36,542 bases of DNA from Thermophilibacter provencensis (GTDB taxonomy: Bacteria; Actinomycetota; Coriobacteriia; Coriobacteriales; Atopobiaceae): positions 1 through 36,542 of the forward strand of contig NZ_JAUDEA010000017.1 of assembly GCF_030372065.1 (NCBI RefSeq). Reading direction: 5' to 3'. The notes under the pieces were generated by a model. It did no database searches. It saw only the letters and a program-made list of their open reading frames with translations, and was not told the DNA's origin. The translations under genes and the position numbers were made by a program. Below are positions 16,032 through 22,365 of this stretch, one piece after another (the first letter of the stretch is position 1; each line of letters starts with the position of its first letter).

Positions 16032-16639
16032 CGCCACCATTCTTTCGGTGCCTGGATATGCTCATCTGAAGCGGGTGGCTCGTGGGAACTCGGGCTCTTT
16101 TCGGCCGGTTTGTTGTCGCTGAATTGCCATTTCTCGATGCCGCCATCCCTGTCCAAACGTCTCACCTTCATTTGATGCCTCCCTGGGCGGACAGATTTGA
16201 AGTTTGAGATGGCAATGAGATCGCTTGCCAGAGCCCGATCTTGCGTGATGAACAACATGTTCTTTCGCGTTCGGAACTTAAGCGCAACCGAGAGCAAGGT
16301 GGCGTCGGCAAATGGATCGTTCGTGTCACCAACAATGGAAACGAAGTTGTTCTCAAGCAACGGAAGCAGTCTTTTGAGCACGTGTGCACATCGCTCGGCA
16401 AGCTGTGGTTGCCTAGAGTCATTACGAACAGCCGACAATTTGACTAGCTCATCATAGTTGCGCTTTGTCACTATCAGCTCGCCGAGACGTCCAAGGGAAG
16501 GGAGGAGCATGTCCCAAAAGTTCTGTTCTTTTGCTCGATTGGCTGTAAAGGTTTCACCGCTCCCATGTCCTCTGGAGTCCCAGCATGAGACCAAAAGTGA
16601 GCAGGTATCAATAAAAATAAGCGTATCTGTATCATGCAT
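16028..16639 (-). CDS. PIN-domain protein, putative ribonuclease
   Basis: A 203-residue protein with PIN nuclease features. An N-terminal strand ends in an aspartate (LIFIDTCSLL, Asp11). Glu64 lies in KRNYDELVK, aspartates in GDTNDPFADATLLSVAL (Asp112), and the late strand NMLFITQDRALASD carries Asp134. These positions match the acidic metal-binding quartet of PIN RNases. The C-terminal 40 residues are polar and probably disordered. ATG 16639 is chosen because the domain begins there and it lies 10 bases after the preceding gene; its ribosome site is weak, and the frame stays open 16 codons further. Its stop overlaps the kinase start, so the two are translationally coupled. No small antitoxin gene of VapB type is next to it. 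Function as operon effector is inference. Confidence 0.75.
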   Translation of the reverse strand: MHDTDTLIFIDTCSLLVSCWDSRGHGSGETFTANRAKEQNFWDMLLPSLGRLGELIVTKRNYDELVKLSAVRNDSRQPQLAERCAHVLKRLLPLLENNFVSIVGDTNDPFADATLLSVALKFRTRKNMLFITQDRALASDLIAISNFKSVRPGRHQMKVRRLDRDGGIEKWQFSDNKPAEKSPSSHEPPASDEHIQAPKEWWR

Positions 16640-16649
16640 AGTGCACTCG

Positions 16650-17216
16650 TCACTGCTGGGCTGACATCTTGTCGCCGACAAATTCAATGAGACGATTCAG
16701 ATTCGGGGAGCGCAGCTCCCTTTTGTCTTGCACGCCTTGGGCAGCCTGCCTAAGAACCACATCTTGGATTTCTTCCAAGATTCTGAAATAGTCAAGTCGC
16801 TCTGCCCGCTCACCTGTCTCTATTAATCTCCGAATAGATCTATAGGAGGCTTCGGTTATGTCAAAATAATATCTTTGCCAGTCTCCGTAAGAGACAAGCG
16901 CAAGTTTAGAAATATGCTGACACACTATCTCGGTACGATTAGGCACCCCCTGAGAACGAGTGGACGCAATCTTATCCCCCGTTCCGCTGTCTTCACTTAG
17001 CTCTTCCACCTCAAGCTCAATAGCTTCTGCGTCATCTTCACCAGTAGCATCGATGGACTTTACGGCCTGCGCCTGTATGGGCACTTCCTCAAAACGAGTG
17101 TCCTCGTCAAGACAACCGTCGGATGTATCGTCAGCTGGTATGACATAATCAGCCTCTTCACAGGGATAGTCCTCGGCAGAGCCCGGCACCTGACGCCAGC
17201 CTACAATTTTGCCCAT
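16650..17216 (-). CDS. Hypothetical acidic protein of the kinase operon
   Basis: Not recognised. 188 residues in two parts: a strongly acidic, probably disordered N-terminal half (about 14-86, rich in Asp, Glu, Ser and Thr) and a helical C-terminal half (about 90-188) with ISKLALVSYGDWQRYYFDITEASYRSIRRLIETGERAE-type amphipathic helices broken by polar turns. There is no signal peptide, membrane segment or cysteine motif. The Ser/Thr-containing acidic half would be a plausible phosphorylation substrate for the neighbouring kinase; that is inference. The start has TTGGAG eight bases ahead. It lies 30 bases after the LRR gene and 10 before the PIN gene. Confidence 0.7.
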   Translation of the reverse strand: MGKIVGWRQVPGSAEDYPCEEADYVIPADDTSDGCLDEDTRFEEVPIQAQAVKSIDATGEDDAEAIELEVEELSEDSGTGDKIASTRSQGVPNRTEIVCQHISKLALVSYGDWQRYYFDITEASYRSIRRLIETGERAERLDYFRILEEIQDVVLRQAAQGVQDKRELRSPNLNRLIEFVGDKMSAQQ

Positions 17217-17246
17217 CAGTCATCTCCAATCGATGGTTCTGACACC

Positions 17247-17813
17247 CTAGTCCCACGCCCTAAGCGCATCGCTCGCATGTTCCTTAGCCCACTGATGCGC
17301 GAAAGAGCCCGGTGGAGCACATATCAAAACTGGCTTTATCGCCGATGTTGTCCGCTCTCTATCAAACGCGTCATCTGCAATACTGACTATGCTTTCAGGC
17401 AAATCGACCTTAATCTCAGCGTCAGGGGAGCCACAATTTTCAAAGGCATGAGATTCAATGGCCGTCACACCCTCATCCAAAACAATGTGCACCAATCGCC
17501 CACAGCTGGAAAAGGCATAAGGAGCAACTGTCTTAACACCAGATGGAACTACCAAATCACGTAGAGAGCAGGACGAGAAAGCGTGTTCTCCGATAAAAGA
17601 AAGTGACCTCGGAAGCTCAATCTCCTCTAGATTGGAACAGCACGAGAAGGCCCGCGGACCAACTGTTTTCAGCCCTTTTGGCAGAATCACTTTCTTAAGA
17701 AGCCCATTTCCTTCGAAAAGGCAAAGGGGTATTTCTACGGTGCCCTCAGGAACAATGAGCACTCCGTCCGTAGAGATACAGCCTTCATTTATGCAATGGA
17801 CTCGGTCTCCCAT
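17247..17813 (-). CDS. Leucine-rich repeat (LRR_5/BspA-type) protein
   Basis: 188 residues made of about five BspA-type leucine-rich repeats, with the recurring pattern LxxVxLPxGLKTVGPRAFSCCSNLEEIELP. Examples are at about 37-58, 60-81, 82-103 and 104-127, with a final degenerate repeat and a WAKEHA tail. There is no signal peptide, sortase signal or membrane segment, so unlike most BspA proteins it should be cytoplasmic. It is the first gene of the six-gene operon, behind an extended -10 promoter, with GAGAGG before its ATG. A protein-binding sensor or adaptor role is likely from the fold but the ligand is unknown. Confidence 0.8.
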   Translation of the reverse strand: MGDRVHCINEGCISTDGVLIVPEGTVEIPLCLFEGNGLLKKVILPKGLKTVGPRAFSCCSNLEEIELPRSLSFIGEHAFSSCSLRDLVVPSGVKTVAPYAFSSCGRLVHIVLDEGVTAIESHAFENCGSPDAEIKVDLPESIVSIADDAFDRERTTSAIKPVLICAPPGSFAHQWAKEHASDALRAWD

Positions 17814-17838
17814 TCGTGCACACCTCTCGACCCTCTGG

Positions 17839-17847
17839 ATAATACCA
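17839..17847 (-). promoter_or_regulatory. Extended -10 promoter of the kinase operon
   Basis: On the minus strand TGGTATTAT fits the extended -10 form TGnTATAAT with 5/6 in the hexamer. No good -35 is present. It overlaps the 18-bp palindrome at 17843-17860, so a protein bound there would occlude it. Confidence 0.5.
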
Positions 17848-17860
17848 TACTAGTATGGTA
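17843..17860. promoter_or_regulatory. 18-bp perfect palindrome, putative operator
   Basis: TACCATACTAGTATGGTA reads the same on both strands. It lies in the 80-base gap between the LRR gene (minus) and the XRE gene (plus) and overlaps the operon's extended -10 element. On the plus strand a TAGTAT (17851-17856) with TCGACC 18 bases upstream could be the XRE gene's own promoter. The geometry fits autoregulation and operon repression by the XRE protein. Confidence 0.6.
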
Positions 17861-17893
17861 GTTTATGTATGGCATGTACCAGATAGTCGATAC

Positions 17894-18151
17894 ATGAAAA
17901 ACGCCACCTCATGTACTGACATCTCCAGCTATGCAAGGCTGCTTGCCATTAGACTACGTTCCTTGCGGATTGAACGCGGTCTCACGCAAGAGCAGGTCGC
18001 CTATCGCTCGGGCATCTCGACCTACACATACCAGAAGTTCGAAAAGGGAGAATCAAAGCCAGAAACTCCGATGAATCCCAGACTCAGCACGCTGCTTTCG
18101 TTAGCAGAAACATTTGAGGTCGACGTAAGGGATCTGCTGACCTTCAAATAG
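17894..18151 (+). CDS. XRE-family helix-turn-helix regulator
   Basis: Small HTH_3 protein, 85 residues from ATG 17894. The helix-turn-helix is RLRSLRIERGLTQEQVAYRSG followed by ISTYTYQKFEKG, ending in a typical SLAETFEVDVRDLL helix. An ATG at 17855 in the same frame would add 13 residues but lies inside the palindrome, and neither start has a clear ribosome site, so the start is uncertain. It diverges from the six-gene kinase operon, and the palindrome between them is its likely target. It is probably the island's repressor. Confidence 0.82.
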   Translation: MKNATSCTDISSYARLLAIRLRSLRIERGLTQEQVAYRSGISTYTYQKFEKGESKPETPMNPRLSTLLSLAETFEVDVRDLLTFK

Positions 18152-18180
18152 CACCTCTGATCGCTCTCGCCCCACCCACT

Positions 18181-18210
18181 TCTCGCCGACTTTCGTACAC
18201 TCGATGAGGG
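18181..18210 (+). repeat. 30-bp direct repeat, right edge of accessory island
   Basis: Partner of 11858-11887 (28/30 identical, same orientation). It lies between the XRE gene and the end of dnaE. After it, bases 18216-18254 can form an imperfect GC hairpin (GGGGCGGC with GCCGCTACCCC on the minus strand) that may help end dnaE transcription. Confidence 0.75.
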
Positions 18211-18251
18211 GTGAGGCGGGGGGTAGCGGCAAGGACAGGTCCCCGCCGCCC

Positions 18252-21200
18252 CTACGCCACGAGGACCTTGCCCTGGCGGCCCACGAGGTCGGTCATCTCG
18301 GCGAGAAGGACCATGTTGCGCGCATCTATCCGGCAGGGCAGCTCCATGCGCATGATGTCACCGGAGGTTGCCTCCACGCGCAGCTCAACGTGGTCGAGGC
18401 CGGGGTAGCGGCCGAGGATGGAGCCGAGCGTGTCCATGTAGGGGCGCGTGAGCAGCGCGGCGGGGATGTTCACCTCGAGGACCTTGGGGCGGTTGCTCTT
18501 CTCGTCCAGGACGAGCGGCTCCACGTTCATGCAGATGATCTGGTTGCCGCGGTCACCGCGCTCGAGCTTGCCCTCCACCTTCACGAAGACGTCTCCTTGG
18601 CTCTCGCCCGTCTCCTCGTCAACCTGGCCCACGAGCGCGCTCGCGCACTTCTTGTAGAGCTTGGGGAAGATGACGAGCGTGACCTCGCCCTCCATGTCCT
18701 CAAGGGTAACGATGGCCATGGGGTCGCCGTTCTTGGTGGTCTTCTTCTGCACGGCGTTGATCATGCCGGCAAGACGGATGACCTTGCCCTCGGGCACCTT
18801 GAAGCGCTCGTGGACGCCGCCGGTGGCGTCGGCCACCTCCTCGGCAACCTCGATGTCGGCAATCGTGTAGTCGCGGTTCTTGGCCAGCGCGTACTCGTAC
18901 GGACGCAGCGGGTGGTCAGAGACGTAGAGGCCCAGGACCTCGTGCTCCTTGGCAAGCTTGATGGAGCGGTCCCACTCGATGCCGTCCGGCTCCGGCACGG
19001 TGTTCTCAAAGCCGGAGCCCTCAACGTCACCAAAGAGGTCGAACATCGAGAACTGCCCGGCGGCGCGCGTCTTCTGGCGCTTGGCCGCGGCGTCGATGAT
19101 GTTCTCGGGGTTGGTCTTGTCGACAAAGCGCATGAGCTGCATGCGGGTGTAGCCCGTCGAGTCAAACGCGCCCGAGCAGATGAGCGCCTCGACCACGCGG
19201 CGGTTGGCCTGGCCGGTGTCCATGCGGTCCACAAAGTCGTGGAGGTTGGCAAAGGGTCCGTTCTTCTCGCGCTCCGCCATGATGGCCTCGCCCACGCCCT
19301 CGCCCACGCCGCGGATGCCGGCAAAGCCAAAGCGCACGCCCTCGGGGACGGCCGTGAAATCGCGACCGGACTCGTTGATGTCCGGCGGCAGGATGGCCAC
19401 GCCCTCATGGCGATAGGCGGTGACGTAGTGGACGATCTTGTCGGTCTTGCCCATGTAGGACGTGAGGACCGAGGCCATGTACTCGCGCGGGTAGTGGGCC
19501 TTGAGCCAGGCCGTCTGCATGACGAGGATGGCGTAGCCGGCGGAGTGGGACTTGTTGAACGCGTAGGACGCGAACTCCAGGACGTCGTCCCAGATCTTCT
19601 GGGCGGTCTCCTTCTTGTAGTCGTTCTTGACGGCGCCGTTCATCCAGTGGTCGTAGGTGGTCTCGTCCTTGCCGTCGTCCCAGTGGAAGACCGTGTCGGT
19701 AAGGAGCTTGATCTTCTTCTTGGCCACGGGCTTGCGGATGCGGCTGTCCGACTCGCCGGCCGAGAATCCCGACATCTTCATCGAGATCTTCATAACCTGC
19801 TCCTGGTAGACCATGGTGCCGTAGGTCTCGCCCAGGATGTCGTCGAGGCGCGGGTCGTAGGAGACGGCCTCCTCGCGCCCGTTCATGCGGTTGATGTAGC
19901 TCGTGACCATGCCGGCGCCCAGGGGGCCCGGGCGATACAGGGCGATAAGAGCGACGACCTGCTTGTACTCGGTCGGCCGCATGTTCTTGATCGTGGAGGT
20001 CATGCCCGCGGACTCAATCTGGAAGACGCCCGCGGTGCGGCCCTCGCGCATGAGCTTGTAGATCTCTGGGTCATCGAAGGGGATCTCGTCGACGTTGATG
20101 TCTATACCGTGGTTGGCCTTGATGTTGGCGAGCGCCTTGGAGATGACCGTGAGGGTTCGAAGCCCCAGGAAGTCCATCTTGAGCAGGCCCATGTCCGCCA
20201 CCGAGTGGCCCTCGTACTGCGTGATCTCAACGCCGCCCTTGGTGTCGACCTTTGTGGGCACGTGGTCGTTCACCGGCGTGGGCGCAATGAGCACGGCACA
20301 GGCGTGCACGCCCTCGCCGCGGTGAAGACCCTCGATGGAGAGCGCCGCGTCAATGATGGAGCGCATGTCGGCGTCGTTGTTGTAGGCGTCCTCAAAGTCC
20401 GGGGAGTACTGGTCGGGGGCCTTCTCGGACTTGTGGAGCGCGTGGTCGAGCGTGAGCTTGGGGTCGTTGGCGAGCATCTTGGAAAGCTTCTGGCCCTGCC
20501 AGACGGGGAAGTTCAGCACGCGCGCGGCGTCGTTGATGGCCTGTTTGGCCTTGATCGTGGAGTAAGTGATGACGTGGCAGACGCGCTCGGGACCGTAGAG
20601 CTGACGGACGTGCTCCACGACCTCGAGGCGACGCTCATCGTCGAAGTCCATGTCGATATCGGGCATCTCGGAGCGCTGCGGGGAGAGGAAGCGCTCGAAC
20701 ATGAGGCCGTTCTCGAGCGGGTCAAAGGTCGTGATGTCCATCGCGTAGGCAACGATGGCGCCGGCCGCAGATCCTCGGCCCGGGCCCACGCCAATGCCGT
20801 TGCGCTTGGCCCAGCGCACGTACTCCTGGACGATGAGGAAGTAGTCCGCAAAGCCCTTCTCGCAGATGACCTTGTACTCGTACTCAAAGCGTTCCTTGAC
20901 GTTCTCGCCGCCGATCTCGAGCTCGCGCCAGTTCTCGCCGTAGCGCTTGGCCAGTCCCGTCTCGCACTCCTTGCGGAAGCGCTCCTCCGAGGTCTCGCCG
21001 GGGTCGAGGTCCGGGAACTTGGGCAGGTACATGTGCGACCAGTCGAGCTCAAAGCTGCACTTGTCGGCAACCTCGAGCGTGTTGTCGATGACCTCGGGGC
21101 ACCATGAGAAGAGCTCGCGCATCTCCTCCTCGCTCTTGATGTAGAACTCGGTGCCGGTCATGCGCTTGCGGTTCACGTCCTCGAGCTTGGAGGCGGTGCC

Positions 21201-22082
21201 GATGCAGGAGAGCACGTCCTGGGTGGGCGCGTCGTCGCGCGTGAGGTAGTGGTTGTCGTTGGTGGCGATGACCTTGATGCCCAGCTCCGCGCCCAGGCGC
21301 ACGATCTGCTCGGAGAGGGTGCGGTCCGTGAAGCCGCCCCAGTTGGGGTCGGCCAGGCCGTGGTCCTGGACCTCGAGGTAGAAGTCCTCGCCAAAGATCT
21401 CCTGGTAGGTGAGCGCCCAGCGGCGCGCCTCGTCCGGGCGGCCCTGGAAGTACATGCGCGGGATGATGCCCGAGACGCACGCCGAGGTGCAGATGATGCC
21501 CTCGTGGTAGCGACGCAGCATGTCGAGGGTGGTGCGCGGGTAGTAGTAGAACATGTCGCCGGAGGCCGCCTCGCTCATCATCTTCATGAGGTTGACGTAG
21601 CCGGTCTCGTTCTTGGCAAGCAGGATCAGGTGGTAGCGGTGCTGCTTGGTGCCCTTCTCAATGCAGTCGTCCGTGATGAAGTAGGCCTCGCAGCCAAAGA
21701 TGGGCTTGATCATGAGGGAGGGGCGGTTGGCGCGCACGGCCTCGAGGTCGCCCGTCTCGTTCCAGATCTTGACGTCGGAGGCCCACTGCGCGTGAACGCG
21801 GTCGTGCAGCGGCGCGTCCTCGGCGTCCGGCTCGGGCTCCTCAAGCTCCCAGTCCTTCTGGAAGCACTCGAGGTCGTGCTTCCACTGGTGCATGTCCTTC
21901 TGGCCGTCGTTGTACTTGCGACACTCCAGGTCAAAGTCCGGGATGCCAAACATGTAGCCGTGGTCGGTGAGGGCAAGCGCGGGCATGCCCAGGTCAACGG
22001 CGCGCTTGACCATGTCCGAGACGCGCGTGGCGGCGTCGAGGATCGAGAAGTCCGAGTGGTTGTGCAGGTGGACGAATGCCAT
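18252..22082 (-). CDS. dnaE: DNA polymerase III alpha subunit
   Basis: Replicative DNA polymerase of 1276 residues, DnaE1 type. The N-terminal PHP domain starts HLHNHSDFSILD with ALTDHG at about 36-42. The palm has GPGRGSAAGAIVAY and the catalytic PDIDMDFDDERR (Asp475 and Asp477). The helix-hairpin-helix/OB region and RAAGQFSMFDLFGD near the C-terminus are also present, and NGDPMAIVTLEDMEG marks the OB fold. Between HGYMFGIPDFD and IKPIFGCEAY lies a charged segment of about 60 residues (60-122) that is absent from the E. coli PHP domain. The start has GGGAG before it. It stands alone, with repeats in its 283-base upstream gap. Confidence 0.97.
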   Translation of the reverse strand: MAFVHLHNHSDFSILDAATRVSDMVKRAVDLGMPALALTDHGYMFGIPDFDLECRKYNDGQKDMHQWKHDLECFQKDWELEEPEPDAEDAPLHDRVHAQWASDVKIWNETGDLEAVRANRPSLMIKPIFGCEAYFITDDCIEKGTKQHRYHLILLAKNETGYVNLMKMMSEAASGDMFYYYPRTTLDMLRRYHEGIICTSACVSGIIPRMYFQGRPDEARRWALTYQEIFGEDFYLEVQDHGLADPNWGGFTDRTLSEQIVRLGAELGIKVIATNDNHYLTRDDAPTQDVLSCIGTASKLEDVNRKRMTGTEFYIKSEEEMRELFSWCPEVIDNTLEVADKCSFELDWSHMYLPKFPDLDPGETSEERFRKECETGLAKRYGENWRELEIGGENVKERFEYEYKVICEKGFADYFLIVQEYVRWAKRNGIGVGPGRGSAAGAIVAYAMDITTFDPLENGLMFERFLSPQRSEMPDIDMDFDDERRLEVVEHVRQLYGPERVCHVITYSTIKAKQAINDAARVLNFPVWQGQKLSKMLANDPKLTLDHALHKSEKAPDQYSPDFEDAYNNDADMRSIIDAALSIEGLHRGEGVHACAVLIAPTPVNDHVPTKVDTKGGVEITQYEGHSVADMGLLKMDFLGLRTLTVISKALANIKANHGIDINVDEIPFDDPEIYKLMREGRTAGVFQIESAGMTSTIKNMRPTEYKQVVALIALYRPGPLGAGMVTSYINRMNGREEAVSYDPRLDDILGETYGTMVYQEQVMKISMKMSGFSAGESDSRIRKPVAKKKIKLLTDTVFHWDDGKDETTYDHWMNGAVKNDYKKETAQKIWDDVLEFASYAFNKSHSAGYAILVMQTAWLKAHYPREYMASVLTSYMGKTDKIVHYVTAYRHEGVAILPPDINESGRDFTAVPEGVRFGFAGIRGVGEGVGEAIMAEREKNGPFANLHDFVDRMDTGQANRRVVEALICSGAFDSTGYTRMQLMRFVDKTNPENIIDAAAKRQKTRAAGQFSMFDLFGDVEGSGFENTVPEPDGIEWDRSIKLAKEHEVLGLYVSDHPLRPYEYALAKNRDYTIADIEVAEEVADATGGVHERFKVPEGKVIRLAGMINAVQKKTTKNGDPMAIVTLEDMEGEVTLVIFPKLYKKCASALVGQVDEETGESQGDVFVKVEGKLERGDRGNQIICMNVEPLVLDEKSNRPKVLEVNIPAALLTRPYMDTLGSILGRYPGLDHVELRVEATSGDIMRMELPCRIDARNMVLLAEMTDLVGRQGKVLVA

Positions 22083-22095
22083 GCGGCAGGCTCCC

Positions 22096-22140
22096 GTCAG
22101 TCTCTGGAAGATTCGCGTCAGCTTGGTGGAAGATTCACGC
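22096..22140. repeat. Tandem repeat in the dnaE leader
   Basis: Two adjacent copies of GTCAG-N5/6-GGAAGATTC (22096-22116 and 22117-22140) lie directly upstream of the dnaE ATG, overlapping its likely 5' leader. They could be binding sites for a regulator or a leader structure. Confidence 0.55.
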
Positions 22141-22263
22141 TATCTAGCATAGCCGAAGGGCCGGATAACGGGCGTCGGAGAACTACGGCCCCGAACTGCG
22201 ACGCATTGCGTTTCCGCAGGTGCGAGAATTACAAAATCTCTTTCTTCCCCATGAGGCCACGGA

Positions 22264-22353
22264 CCGACGGTTCTTCTCGGCAAAGTGTCGGAGGCGGTCC
22301 CCACACCGCGGATTGGGGACGCGGGCCGACAGTTTGGCGAGAAGAACCGTCGG
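22264..22353. repeat. 28-bp inverted repeat between addA and dnaE
   Basis: Bases 22264-22291 and 22326-22353 are reverse complements at 26 of 28 positions (outer part CCGACGGTTCTTCTCG). The 34-base spacer contains a smaller GTCCCCA/TGGGGAC stem, so the whole folds as a nested cruciform or hairpin. It lies just beyond the addA stop codon. No T-run follows, so it is either a Rho-type end, an mRNA-stabilising stem or a REP-like element. Confidence 0.75.
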
Positions 22354-22365
22354 CGCGCGTCCACA

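Noticed and set aside
11858..18210. Island as a prophage or integrative element
   Set aside because: No integrase, transposase, relaxase or phage structural gene, and no tRNA at either edge.
18204..21107. Very long open frame (over 900 codons) on the plus strand opposite dnaE
   Set aside because: It lies entirely antisense to a gene with all DnaE motifs; GC-rich codon bias keeps antisense frames open. The translation is low-complexity (Val/Leu/Gly/Arg/His) with no recognisable domain.
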